Source: Hippophae tibetana
Taxonomy: Eukaryota; Streptophyta; Magnoliopsida; Rosales; Elaeagnaceae
DNA length: 64,000 nt
Direction: 5' to 3'
Assembly: GCA_037013495.1 (NCBI GenBank)
Contig: CM072805.1
Location: 13,922,601 to 13,986,600 of the forward strand
Shown here: positions 21,945 to 34,399 of the stretch, in pieces
Layout of the letters: every line of letters begins with the position of its first letter
How positions within the stretch are numbered: position 1 is the stretch's first letter
Program-made: the position numbers and the translations under genes
Notes under the pieces: generated by a model
What the model saw: the letters and a program-made list of their open reading frames with translations, nothing else
Databases searched by the model: none
What the model was told of the DNA's origin: nothing

Positions 21945-24900
21945 TTGATAAAGGTATTCTTGATATTTAATTGTTGAAAAGTCCAGTCTAGATTTACTAC
22001 TAAAGATAGTAGTACTTGGACAGTATTCAATTTTGCAATTGGAGAAAAAGTCTCGTTATAGTCAATTCCATAGGTCTGAGTAAAATCTTTAGTAATAAAA
22101 TGAGCTTTATATCCCTTAATTGTTCCATTGGTCTTATATTTAATAGTAAATATCCACTTGCATCCGACCATTTTTTTCCTATTGGTAAGTCTTCCAAATC
22201 CCCAATTCCAATGTTTTAGGGCTTGTAATTCTTCCATTACTGCTTCTCTCAACTTGGAAATTTTTCATGCCTTATCAATATTTTTCGGTGTTTGTATCTT
22301 GTTAAGGTTAGTAGTAAAAGCATGGAATTTAAGGGAGTTTTATATGACATAAATTTTGATAAAGGGTGAGAAGTACATGATTGACTTTGTTTTTTTAAGA
22401 GCAATGGGTAAATAATTAGTAGGATTAGGATTATTTGGATTGAAAGAAGACTCGAGAGTGCTTAGATCCATCACCGGGTTGGACTCTCGTAGTGTGTCAA
22501 GTGTGAGTTTCCCGTTGTACTTTGATTTTGGTTGCCTTGAGTAAACCAATATTTCCTTGTTTGTTTGTTTGTGCCTCTACATATCCTCTTGAGCCTAAAT
22601 TATTTTATGTAAGTGGCACTCGAGATCGGTGAGGTGTCAAAGGTTCAAGGTGGCTAATATTGAGTGTATTGGTAACTAGAAACGAAAGGTCAAAGGAGCA
22701 AAACTCATCTTCACTCACATTTTCTCTCTGAAGAGAAGTTTTGGGAGAGTAGAACGGTGTAGTCTTAAAAATGTGACATCAAGACTAGTAAAAGTATGTT
22801 TGGTATGCGGATCATAGCATCGATAACCTTTCTGAGTCGACGAGTAGCCAATATAAACACATTTGAAAGCTCTGATGTCTAGTTTTTCACGATCATGTGG
22901 ATGAATGTGTACGAATGCCATACAACTAAATATTTTTAGTGGAATATCTTAGATGAGACGAGAAGTCTGAATACACATTTTTAGTTGGTGAAGATGGCTT
23001 CTAAAGAAAAGGACCCAACTAGGCATTCGATTCATCGGGAAGGAAAATGTTAACATAGCATCTCCCTTAAACATTTTTGGCACATTTGGGGTAAACATGA
23101 GGGCTTTAGCAACTTATAAGATATGCCTATTTTTGTGTTCACCAACTCCATTTTGTTCTAGAGTATAAACGTATAAATTTTGGTGAATAATGCCGTGATT
23201 TTGAAGATAATCTTTAGGGGATTTGTTAACATATTTAGTACCATTATCCGTACATTAATAAACCATTTTGTATGTATGCGATCTGGGGCCTGAGTCGGTC
23301 CCTATACATCATTGTGAACAATGGTAAAAGGTTTTGAAGGTGTATATTTAGGTTTTGAAAATGATGTGCGATGATGTTGAACAAGTTAACACATTTCATA
23401 TTGCAATCAAGTAATTATTTATTTTCAACAAGAATTGGAAACAATTGTTTTAAATGCTAAAAACTAGGGTAAGCCATTCTAAAGTGCCACAATAGAAAAT
23501 CAACATTCCTACGGATAGAAGTAGAATTACAATTTGCAATATGCCATCGGTCACTGACATTGGTTGTCTCAAAGTAGCAGTTTTTCACTTTCTCTAGCAT
23601 TGCTAATTTTTTCCCAAATGATAGGGTCCTAAAATATACAAGATGAAGGGAAAAAATTAGCATAACAGTTTGTATTTGTCATTAATTTACTGATAGACAA
23701 TAGACTACATGACCATTTCAAAACATGGAGAACGAACCCAAAGGTAATGTAGTTAGAAAATTTGACCTCCTTTTTCTTGCAATTGGTGACAGAGTTTCAT
23801 ATGACTTTTAAATTTCCAGTATTAGTTGTATGAATAAAAAACATTAAATGATTATTAGTCATATGATTTGAAGCACTAGAGTCAATGATCTATGGAGTGT
23901 TTATTTTTGAGATCACACTTAAAGTAGTTAGGAAATTACCTGTGTATTAGTGAATCAAAAGAAACATAGGTAGAACACTAATCATTTGTCTTAAATTTTG
24001 AGAATAGTTTATGAAGTCTTTCTATCTGGCTGGGATTGAATGAATCAAATTTTTCATACTGCTCAGTAGAGGTCTGATATCCTCGACTCTTGAAATTCTA
24101 TCATGGTTTCCAGTGCATCGATTTTCTGTGGAAGTCCCAACAAGTATCTTTTGTAATGGCCAATTTTACAACAATAATCACATCGATATCCTTTTTTTTG
24201 GTTGGGCTTGTTCGAGATTATTTTGTGACCCACGATATAGAAGTCCATGTGGTCCATTTTTAGGAAATGACCCAAATTGCCCAACCTGCCAAAAAAAAGG
24301 TTTCTCAATCCAACTGGTTGAAGCCCAATCCTGGTCTATCTTTTGACCCATAGCCCATTGGCTTTTTTGATCCATGCATTTCATCAAGGCTTGAAAGCCA
24401 ATTAGTCTCTGAGAGGCTTCGTGATCCTTTATAAAGCCCAAGTTTCTCCTTACGACGTACCTATAATAATACTTCTCTCGTTGTCGGCTCAAAATTCGTG
24501 GTCTAAAATCGAAGTCTCGATTAAGACCAGCCAAGAACTCAAATACACGTTCATCTTCCAGTTTTGTCTTGTATCTTACACAGTCTCTGGTGCACTCACA
24601 TTCATGCTCTTGCCATAGAACCACCATCGCCATGTTGTAATCAGAGAGTATACTCTATTCTAATTCCCATCGTTTGGTTTTGAGTAGGTGTCACGCATGG
24701 CCATCCTTACGTCTCTGGCCATGGGAAGGAACAAATACCTTTTTCCAATTGGTGGCTTCATGGAATGCACCAACTAGGAGATGATCAATGCGATTTCAAT
24801 TGTCTACTTCTAGAGATTGGCCAGATTTTCTGGTTTCTTAGTGTCACGTGTCTAGTAACCCATCTCGCCTTTACCTTGAATAATAAGTTTAATTGGTTGA

Positions 24901-25064
24901 GCCCACTCCTTGTAATTGTATTTATTTAACTTCTCTATTATGAGATGAAGTGTGGAGGTATCAATTCCATTAGGGTTAGGGCTAGTCATTTTGTTTGTCT
25001 CCTTGATGGTATGATTAGAGAGATGAGACTCACTAGCATTTTTCTCTATTGATGAGGAGCTGGA
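21945..25064 (-). mobile_element. Copia B gag, integrase and reverse transcriptase pieces
   Basis: Minus strand from right to left: gag (24633-24063: LEDERVFEFLAGLNRDFDF and zinc-knuckle remnant CDYCCKIGHYKRY), pre-integrase region (23663-23457), integrase C-side (22921-22715: IRAFKCVYIGYSSTQKGYRC) and reverse transcriptase (22252-21945: KWIFTIKYKTNG, YGIDYNETFSPIAKL). Plus-strand frames over this stretch are shadows. The reverse transcriptase ends where copia C begins. Fossil. Confidence 0.8.
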
Positions 25065-25076
25065 GCTCTGATACCA
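25065..25076 (-). other. Primer-binding site of copia B
   Basis: The minus strand reads TGGTATCAGAGC, an exact match to the plant initiator-Met-tRNA primer site, directly adjoining the 5' LTR. Confidence 0.92.
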
Positions 25077-25248
25077 TATAGAATAAAACTGATTTTATTT
25101 ATTATTAATTACATTCAATGTGTTACATGCTAATCTTTATAGATTGTAATATCTAAAATAATTTATATAAAGCTGTTTTATTGTTATAACTAAAAGATTT
25201 GAATTTTAAATTTCAAAACTTAAATCCCTAAGGAACAGAATTTTCACA
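25077..25248 (-). repeat. Copia B 5' LTR
   Basis: 172 bp, shorter than the 3' LTR copies (199-220 bp) because of internal loss. On the minus strand it starts TGTGAAAATTCTG and abuts the primer site. Confidence 0.82.
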
Positions 25249-25253
25249 CATTC

Positions 25254-26150
25254 ACAACAAACTGTTTAGAGAGAATCCTTTCTTGAACAAAAAGAAGACC
25301 AAGTTCTAGATGCTTGGTTTTAGAATGCAACACATGATTGACCACCATGGAAACAATACTTAAATTGTCAAACCAAACGATAAGAGGATGAGATAATGGC
25401 ACATGAAGCTATATGATTCAAGACTTGAGCCACGAGATCTCAACTGTAGCATTGGTTAATGTCTTATACATATCTTTAGTACTTGAGCGTAAAATTGGGG
25501 CTTGTTTCCTATTTGACCAAACCATTGGATTAGCACGTATGGTTGATCTCCTGTTATCAAGGCCGGTGCCAAAATCTGAATTTGTAAAACCTTGATGAAC
25601 AAATGAGATGATTACTTAAAGACCAGACCAAACCATGAGAGGTTGTGCCTTTAAGGTACCCAAGTATGCGTTTGACAGCATACCAATGTGATTGCCTTAG
25701 CTGACTCATAAATTGGCTTACTTTGTTCACAATAGGAAATATTAGGTCTAGTAATGGTGATATGTTGTAAGGCTTATAGTATGTAGGATTATCACACTCC
25801 TTACTCTCATAAGAAGTATGGGAATATTTTGACATCATAGAAGTAGCAATGGGTTTAGGGTTTGTCATTTGAGTTCTTGCCAAAAGCTTACGAATATACT
25901 TAGCTTCACATAACATGATGTCCCTATTTTTTAAAGAATGGACCTCAATGCCAAGGAAGTAACTCACCAGCCAAGATACTTTATGGAAAATTTACAATTT
26001 AATATGGAGATAAGTTGATGAATAGCATGACATTGTTTGTGATGGTAATATCAACATAGACAAGGAGATAAAATGGTAGTATGAGGTGAAAATTTGAAGA
26101 AGAGAGAAGTGTTTGCCTTAAGTTGAACAAAGTTAAGGCTTAGAAGGAGC
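25254..26150 (-). mobile_element. Copia A reverse transcriptase and RNase H
   Basis: The minus strand shows MSYFLGIEVHSLKNRDIMLC and KYIRKLLARTQMTNPKPIAT, then WYAVKRILGYLKGTTSHGL, then a degraded RNase H running up to the copia B insertion at 25253. This is the other side of the copia A fragment at 17540-17856. Right of about 26150 a gypsy LTR fragment begins. Confidence 0.82.
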
Positions 26151-26695
26151 TGATAATGCGTTAAAACGTACAACTGTACAGATTGTGTACAAGTGATGAG
26201 TATTTTTAAGAATGGGGTTGTCGTATCCATAAGGAACTTGTTTTGGCATATATTAGAATCAAATATTGAAAATGTGTGCTAAATTAAAATAAAGAAATTA
26301 AACTAATTAAAGAAATAAAAGTAGATTCATCGCACGAATTAAAGAAACAAGGGAATTTAATTTCTCCATCCAAATTCCATGATTTTCTACTTCTTATTAA
26401 CATTAAATAAATGACTGAATTATTACCCTAAGTCTTAATTATTAATCAAGTCTTATTCCATTAATTACCACCCATATGTCCATGGTGTTCAATCCTAATC
26501 CAAATATACCTGGCACATATTTCTATGGTCATTTAAGCATACAAGGATCCATTAAGTATAAATGACTCAATCAAGATTACACAAATAATAGTGAATATTG
26601 TTTGCCTCATTATATTTATGTCAATTTAATGCAAGTTCACAATTTCATACCAATCTTATAATTCTGCATGAAATTAATAAATCGCCTAATCTAAG
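26151..26695 (-). repeat. Gypsy-type LTR fragment
   Basis: Begins TGATAATGCG with GTGTACAAGTGATG and a CGTATCCATAAGG phrase, resembling the ends of the LTRs at 3047, 39359 and 59386. It stops abruptly at 26695, where segment copy 2 starts. Confidence 0.55.
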
Positions 26696-26959
26696 AGGTA
26701 TATTTTGATCAATTTCTTTTAGGATTTGGTGTGGTCTATTTGCTCTCTCATATGCTTTAGGTGATAGCTCTTTGAAAAGTGTATATTTCTCTATCCACCT
26801 TAGCCCATCCTCTTCCTTCTGGGGTTTGAACTTAGTTTTTTTTTCTTATTGGCCAAAGATCAATGGAGAGCATGTCAAGAAGGTTTCCTCAACCAAGGTC
26901 AAATACTTTGAAACTCAAAGAAGTTAATGAATATAGCATAGAGAAGGGAGGAAGAGTGA

Positions 26960-27411
26960 GAATTTTTTTCTTTCTTTGAATGAATCACATTGTTTGTACA
27001 TCATATACTTTTTATATTGTGCATCCTTAATCGAGAAGCTGATTGCACTCTTAACTATACAAGTAAATGTAACAAACTGCATTTAGTAAAGGAAAAATTT
27101 GTTATAACATGTGTTTTATACTGTGCATCCTTAATCGAGAAGCTAATTGCACTCTTAACTATACAAGTAAATGTAACCAACTTCATTGAGTAAAGGAAAA
27201 ATTTGTTATAACATGTCAATCAAACTAACTTTGTGCCATATCAACACCACTAGAATCTTCAATTTTGTAAGGGTCTATTCCATTGATACCCACCACCACC
27301 ACAAACTTAGTGGCTAAATCATGATGTTGAGTTTGCTTCTAAGATAAACAAGTTGAGAAGCATACAAAGACTTGGTCAATATGTTTGCGAACTGCTCATT
27401 GGATGGGATGT
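26960..27411 (-). mobile_element. Copia A, 3' end (copy 2)
   Basis: Same as 5290-5752, including the 104-bp doublet (27010-27113 and 27114-27216). Cut at 27411 by the copia B LTR. Confidence 0.7.
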
Positions 27412-27416
27412 GATTC

Positions 27417-27636
27417 TATAGAATAAAATTGATTTTATTTATTATTAGCTACATTCAATGTGTTACATGCTAATCTATATATAATACATAGGAAGAATAT
27501 AAAAAATAGATTGCAATATCTAAACTAATATAAGATATATCTAAACTAATTTATTTATAGTTGTTTTATTGTTATAACTAAAAGATTTGAATTTTAACTT
27601 TTAAAACTTAAATCCCTTAGGAACGGGATTTCCACA
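27417..27636 (-). repeat. Copia B 3' LTR (copy 2)
   Basis: 220 bp, nearly identical to 5758-5956 but with about 20 bp (a repeated ATCTAAACTAAT phrase) missing in copy 1. Confidence 0.8.
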
Positions 27637-28228
27637 TTCCCTCTCAAATTGAATCATAGATAATCATATTCAACTTATTTGTGAAATCATTGAAGCTCTG
27701 TCATTTTAGTCCTTTGGTAAATATATCTGCAGTTTGGTTCTATGTAGGGATATAAGTCATTCAAATAATGTTGTTCTCCACTTTTTCTTTAATGAAGTGT
27801 CTATCTACTTCGACATGTTTGGTTCGATCATGTTGAACTAGATTTAGAGAGATGTTGATGGTAGTTTGTTATCACAATAGACTTTGAGCGGAACTCCAAT
27901 CTATACCTGTATCTAGTAGTTGACCCTCTGTCTTCAACTGAGCCTCTCATTCAACATCAAAGAATACCTCAAACTTTATTTCTTTCATATTCCAAAAGAG
28001 GAGTTTCTTTCCTGGAGAGGTTTTTGAGGTGCTGAGAATTTTATACGCAGCTTCTAGGTGATCTTCTTTTGGAGAGTGCATGTGTTGACTTACTACACTC
28101 ACAAAAAATGCAATGTCGGGTCTCGTATGTGTCAAATAAATCAGTTTCCCAACCGTTTTGATACCATAAAAGTGCATGTGTTGAAAATCATTTCCATGCA
28201 CTAACATATAGTAAACTTTGAACATATC
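27637..28228 (-). mobile_element. Copia B reverse transcriptase end and RNase H (copy 2)
   Basis: The minus strand gives VGKLIYLTHTRPDIAFFVSV and QHMHSPKEDHLEAAYKI, then a degraded RNase H. It is fused at about 28228 to the 3' end of a hAT transposase, the same junction type as copy 1. Fossil. Confidence 0.8.
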
Positions 28229-29811
28229 CATAAAAATATTTTTGCATTTTCTCTCAATTTTTGAACAATTTCTAATAAATAAATCTCTTCAAATAGGGAT
28301 TCCAAATATTCCAATTTGTACATTGGATCAAGTACAAATGCATCATACAACATCTTATTAGTCTTATCTGCATTTCCCCAACATGCTAGTAGCCATATTT
28401 TTCAACACTAAATCATCAGAACCACACCATGTAAGTATCTGAGATTGAATGTTATGTAATTTTATAAAATATAAATTTGATGTGGTACATAAAGATGCAC
28501 TGAATGCTAATGTAGAGTCATAAAAAGTCTTCATAAACATGACAAAACACTAGCATTCTACCAATCATCTAATGTTGGAGGCCCAACATTCGATCGCTCC
28601 TCATGAAAATAAGAAATAAAGTTTGCTCTTTTTTCTTCTTCGAGATGATAAAATGCTTTTTGAAAATCTAAAGAAGATTTTGGCATTAGATATATGGAGT
28701 TCTATCTTGTAGGCACGTCTAGCACAACACTTTCTTTGGACTCAATATTTTCTTTAACATAACACATTTTAAACTTTTATAATCTCAAAGGAGAGGATCT
28801 ATCATATCTCATTGCATAACGAATACTCATAATAGTATTGTGAAGATCTTTAAGTCCTCTTACAACCAAATTCAAAATGTGAGCACAACATCGCACATGA
28901 AAAAACTCCCCACTCATAACAAGTTCATCATTCCAATTTGTTAGCTTCCTTTTCAAGTATGATACAACATTATCAACTGAGGAAGCATTATTAAGTGTTA
29001 TGGTGAATACCTTACATATACCCCAATCACATAATCTCTGTTCTATCACTCTCCCAATTGTATCACCTTTATGATTCTCAACTTGACAAAAGTTTATAAT
29101 TCTTTTTTGTAATTTCCAATCTTTGTCAATATAATGAGTAGTTAGACAAATATAATTAATATTTTGAATTGAAGTCCAACAATCACTAGTAAGACAAACT
29201 CTTTGCTTTTCACTTATGAAAAAGTTTTTCAAACTTTTTTCATCTAAATAAAGTTGAAACACATCCCTAATTTTTTTTGATGAGATGGCACATGAAACTT
29301 AGGACAAATTTCAGCTATAAAATCTTTAAATCCCTCACCCTCAACAAATCTAAAAGACAATTCATCAATAATAATCATTTTTTTCCAAAGCAACTCTAGC
29401 ACATTTTGCATCAAATGATACAACAACTAATTTATTAGTTGTGGTATCACCTTTTCCTCTTTGTGTTTGAAAACTTAACATATTTTGTCCCCTATCTACT
29501 TCTTTAAAAATTTTCTTACATAAAATTTTGAAGTGATATATCATTGAAGTAGTTCCATTTCTTGTGGGATGAGTAGTATAACCTTTTTTACAATAATGAC
29601 ATGTAGCTTTAGGATTTTTCACATCAAAAGGTAAAATATATGAAATATGATTCCATATTTCTGAACTAAATTTTTTTTGTTTCTTCATATCAAATTTGTT
29701 ATTCGGGTGAACATTACTTACTTCTATTCTTCTTTTTGATGATGAGTCATTTAAATTTTGTAGTAATTTTTTCCATTTCCTTTGGATGAATTTCAGGTTC
29801 AATGTCTTCAA
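28229..29811 (-). pseudogene. hAT-family transposase, broken
   Basis: Read leftwards from 29811: a BED-type zinc finger (residues near CHYCKKGYTTHP, then H and C in MIYHFKILCKK), a middle part, and a hAT catalytic-core region at 29262-28777 (SEKQRVCLTSDCWTSIQN, LTTHYIDKDWKLQKRIINFC, FFHVRCCAHILNLVVRGLKD). A C-terminal piece near 28300 (FVLDPMYKLEYLESLFEE) precedes the loss of the dimerisation end at the copia B fusion. The usual TLDNAS motif with a catalytic aspartate reads TLNNAS here. The frame shifts between 29365 and 29262, and stops occur in the C-terminal third. It is therefore inactive. The hAT-type inverted ends at 29982 and 31447 lie upstream and may belong to it or to a separate element. 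Confidence 0.88.
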
Positions 29812-29981
29812 TCATAGACATAATAAAGTCTAGAAATTGGCTTGGTCAAATAAACTCATGTAAATCATCATCACTTATATATAGAATATAGATTAGTACA
29901 TATTCGTATTGTACTTAATCAAAAATCATTTCAAAACTAAAATAACTAAATGATCTTAGTTATAAACAATATGGCTGGAAG

Positions 29982-31447
29982 TAGAGGTGTCCATTTATAC
30001 TAAAATTCAAATCCCAAATATTTTTGCATACTAATTAGATCAGGCCAATCCATACAAATTAGATCAAGACAGACAGATTATGATATAAACAGGACAAAAC
30101 ATTATCCATTTCATTATAAAAAAATCGAAACAAACGTAATTATATGCAATTCTGTAGCTTAAATAACACATTATATTTTCTGCTAGTAAAGAACGTATAC
30201 GTTAATATTAGCTAAAATCAGAAATCACATGACTTTTTCTGCTTGATTTTTTATTACAAATCAAGGAAAAAACATGAAGAGAACATGTTATTTTAATCAT
30301 AATCATGATTGAGGCTTAAAGAATGAATAAAATATTAGTAATGTTGAGAATATGTAAATTATATTTAAACTGAAAATGATATTTATTATCATTTTCAATA
30401 AAATGATTGAAACTAATAATTCAAAGTAATATCAAAAACAGACAAACACGATGTAATGATAGTTTTGGCACACACGACTAGTAAAGGAGACAAACATAAT
30501 TTGGGGGTGTCCAAAAATCCTATCAAAAACTCATTTAGGAGGCATTTCAGAAACTTAAAAAAATCCTATGAGAAACACAAAAAAACTGAATCATAAACTA
30601 TAAAAAAATCCTATCAGAAACTCAAAAAAACCGTATCATAAACTAAAAAAAATCCTATCAGAAACTCATTTGATGATGCATTTCAGAAACTCAAAAAAAT
30701 CCTATAAGTAACTCAAAAAAACCATATCATAAACTAAAAAAAATCCTATCAGAAACTCAAAAAAATCCTATCAGAAACTCCTTTGAGGATGCATTTCAGA
30801 AACTCAAAAAAATCCTATTAGAATCTAAAAAAAACACTATCAGAAACTCAAAAAGCCCCTATTCGAAACTAAACAAAAAGGCTTGACAACCAATCCAAAA
30901 TACAGGGTACAGACAATGTCTTGTACACGAAATTGTATTGAGAATGTTTACAGAAACAGTCAGCTCACTACATAGTACATACCTATTTCATCCATGGATT
31001 CCAGGACTTGAGGCGACGCGATGAGAGGTGACTGGCTGGTGATGGAGGTGATGCGAGGATGGTTGGGTGGTTGGGTGTTGCTGGAGGCGATGACGGTTAG
31101 TTTAAGCTAAGGTTGTTTTGAGTCTCGTTGAGTCGTTGTCGCTCTTCCAAAGACACAAATGCAGAGGGCCGCTAAAAATGAATTAGGGTTAGGTTAGAAG
31201 GGTAACATGATTTCTTAATATATATATATATATACGGTAACGATTAATTAAAAAAAATTAGTTATTTATGAAAACCAGTTTGGTCCACCGATTTATAATT
31301 TTTATAACTAGATCGGATCGTTTGAAAATCTATTTTACTCAATGTAGATCAGATCAGACCGTTTCAATTATGTAATTGTTTGGTTTGGTCTGGTTCAATC
31401 CGGTTTTTCGGTTTAAACCGGTCCGACCCGATTTATGGACACCCCTA
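29982..31447. mobile_element. Non-autonomous hAT-like element (copy 2)
   Basis: Same element as 7034-8476, with inverted ends TAGAGGTGTCCAT and ATGGACACCCCTA, an internal minisatellite and a short (AT)n run near 31218. No coding sequence. Confidence 0.65.
30510..30890. repeat. A-rich minisatellite (copy 2)
   Basis: Homologue of 7560-7915; units AAACTCAAAAAAATCCTATC with a different number and order of variants. Confidence 0.8.
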
Positions 31448-32306
31448 GAGAAAAGATTGGCATTATAGAAGAACTTTTGGGTTTTTGGAAAATAGGTAGA
31501 ATAGTAGGAGAGGAATGTTGGGGAGAGATAGTAGGTGATGATGGAAAAGATTATGAGAAGAGAAATGTGTGTTTATCAAAGATGACATCTCTGCTAATAT
31601 ACAATCTGCTAGTTGTAGAAAGATATTTATATCCTTATACCTTGTGCATAACCAAGAAATTTGCAAGATAATGGTCGTGGCTCAAGCTTGTGTTGTGTGT
31701 AGGGTCTTAGGCATGCGAAACACATTTTTTGTTTAATATTGTAGCTACTTTTATTTCTTCTTTCATTTATTATAGGCTTTTAGGACCATTTCGTCTATTC
31801 TACTGAGCTGATATAACCAGAAATCAGATAATTTATGGAGAAGATCAGAAAAATGTTTGTTGCTTTGTTGCATGTTTTTCGAGATTGAATGGTTGAATTG
31901 AATCTCAGTATCATATTTCTTTTTCTCCCACCACATTTTTTGATACTTCTAAATCAAGTTCCCTCTTGAAGGGTTCTCTGCTTTAGGTTCCACTATAAAA
32001 TATAATTACAGTCTCTTCAGCTCTTTAAGAAGTGAAATGAGGTGCCATGTGTCTTTAATAAAACTTTTATAGCTTGGAAATTTTCTAATAAGACCTTTGC
32101 TAAATCAGCTAGCAAAAACCCTATGCTAAATTGGTGATGGAAGTGGTAGATCTTTCCTTGAACATGTTAAACCATTGAAAGAAGTCTTTGTGCTCTTGCA
32201 TATGCATTGACACTCTTTCTCGATATTGCTAGCATTTTGTGTTACGTACTTCACCCCTATTTCTAATAACATGAATATTAATCCAAATGTAGTTTTTATC
32301 ATGCAG
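31448..32306. other. Region between hAT element and PGG pseudogene
   Basis: Matches 8477-8740 and 9345-9984. Frames at 31435-31671 (plus) and 31463-31666 (minus) have no family resemblance. No ankyrin exon seen. Confidence 0.4.
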
Positions 32307-34180
32307 TGCTGATTTTATTGCAACAATTGGTGGAAAATTTCAGTCAACTTTTATTTACATATGATACATTCCATTTTTCTTAAAATTTTCCTCAAGCGAC
32401 CTGTTATATTTTATTTTTATATCCTAATTTTTTGTTTTCCCTTTCTTATCAATTATTGTAGGTATCAAGCATATATATCAAATGAAATGGGTTCACATTC
32501 ACTGCAATGAGCTTCTAAAACTTATGTGTGAAATGATAGGTTCACACCATGAGCATTTCCCAACTACTTCAATATCTTATGCAATCTTCCAAGCTATAGA
32601 ACGAGGGATTGTTGAGTTTGTGAATGGCATATTAAAAAAAAGGCCAGGTCTTGTGTGGGATCTCAAGGATGACATGGCAAGGAACATATTTATGCATGCC
32701 ACTCAATGTCGTCAAGAAAAAATCTTTAGTCTTATACATGGGACACATGTAAAAGAAGTGTTTCTCATTCACGATGATTGTTTTGGGAACAACATACTAC
32801 ATATAGCGGGAATGTTAGCACCTTACGCACAACTGAATCGTATCCCTGGAGCAGCTTTACAAATGCAAAGAGAACTACAATGGTTTAAGGTATATTGATT
32901 GTTACCTTTTTCCCTCCTCAATATTGTTTGATATTTGTCTATATATGTGAGTCTGTGACAAGAGTAGTTCAATTTACTTGTTACAAATTGTTACTGTCTA
33001 GACTTTTGTTTTTATTTTTGTTTTCAAGATTTGGAATTGGGACAATGAAAATTGAGTTCAGTGCCGATCAAGGTACTTTACTTTTGAGAAAGGTACACTT
33101 TGGTATGGCCACTATTCTCATGAGGTTTTCGTCTACTACCAGCATTTAAATGAAACTATAGGAGACAGTTAAATTTTCAAATCAATTAAACAATATGCCT
33201 TAAAAATGGGAAATGTTTTCACACTTGTTGCATGTGACCCATAACTATAAGGGAAATGGGTGTCATATTTTCCAATCAATATTATGACTTTCCCTAGTTG
33301 GACATATGGCAAAATTCTAAAGAAGATCATGTGCATGATCTTTTATTTTTCTAAATTTAAACCAATAGTTAAGTTTATAGGAATATTAATGAAGAGAGCA
33401 TTGACGTGATTCATATGATATCATATAACAACAAATTAGAATAATAAAATTTTAACTTAAAAAAAATTAATCGTTAGAATGCCTTTTCTCTTTATATATT
33501 CTTTTGTTGTGATCATATTTATTTATTTGTCAAACAAATTAATGTAGGAGATTGAGGCTCTTGTACCACCTAAGTGTTTAGAAGTTGTAAACAAGGGAAA
33601 TAAAATGTCGCCTCGTTATTTATTTTCTGAAAATCACAAGGATTTGGTGAAAGAGGGTGAAAAGTGGATGAAAGAGACGGGTACTTCATGCACTGTTATA
33701 GGGGCATTGATTGTAACTATCATGTTCACTGCAGCATTTACTGTACCAGGTGGAAATGATGGAGATACAGGTTATCCCATATTTTTACAAAAGAAGTCCT
33801 TTATGGTTTTTATAATATCAGATGCTATATCACTCTTTTCTTCGACAACTTCAGTGTTGATATTTCTAGGAGTCCTTACCACACGTTATGCAGAAAACGA
33901 TTTCCTCAAATCATTACCTAGTAAGTTGATTCTTGGCCTTTCCACCCTTTTTCTCTCTATTGCAACCATGATGGTATCATTTTCTGCTGCCCTTTTCATT
34001 ATGCTTCAGACACAATCGTGGATTCTCATTCCAATCATTTTGCTAGCTTGTATTCCAATCACCTTATTTGTATGGATGCAATTTCCCCTTCTAGTTGAGA
34101 TTTTTATGTCTACTTATGGACGCAGTATTCTTGAGCACAAAGTCGATCGTTGGTTGTACCCTTATCAAGTACATGTATAG
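32307..34180 (+). pseudogene. PGG-domain ankyrin membrane protein, 3' half (copy 2)
   Basis: Exon 2 (32462-32889) and exon 3 (33548-34180) are intact and encode the same protein as copy 1 with two changes: Asn to Asp in LIHDDCFGNN and Lys to Gln near the C-terminus (YPYQVHV). The first visible exon starts at 32307, but its splice donor is gone: GT at 10033 in copy 1 is TT at 32355-32356. The Ser codon AGT has also become ATT. Intron 2 (658 bp) differs at only three positions. With the donor lost and no 5' ankyrin exons, I infer a pseudogene, though exons 2-3 could be used from another start. Membrane helices and the PGG motif are as in copy 1. Confidence 0.82.
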
Positions 34181-34399
34181 TACCAGCCTGTGTTTATCCT
34201 ATTCATAATATTGAAGAATATGTATTGAGCTTCTAAACTATCATTCATTTTTTCTTATAAAGAAAATGATACCTTAGTGGAAATGAGACTTAAACTCTAT
34301 TGTCCTTGTCCGGTAATGTTTTTCCCAAGATTTATTATCACTATAAAACTATTGTTGGTTTGTGGTTGAAGTTTGAGAGTTTATACATGGCCTAGTGTT

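Larger units (their letters stand above)
17862..25248 (-). mobile_element. Copia B, near full span, nested in copia A and carrying copia C
   Basis: In minus orientation: 5' LTR 25077-25248, primer site, gag, protease and integrase pieces, reverse transcriptase, RNase H and 3' LTR 17862-18080. A plus-strand copia C occupies about 18983-21940. The flanks GATTC (17857-17861) and CATTC (25249-25253) are a 5-bp target duplication with one difference. Copia A RNase H sequence lies on both outer sides. The two LTRs are clearly diverged, so the insertion is old. Broken at many points. Confidence 0.8.
15019..26150 (+). repeat. Segmental duplication, copy 3
   Basis: Carries block X (15019-17540), copia A 3' end, and the longest surviving copia B inside copia A. 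Unlike copies 1 and 2 it has no hAT-PGG part and retains copia B up to its 5' LTR, so it represents an earlier state of the A/B nest. Confidence 0.8.
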
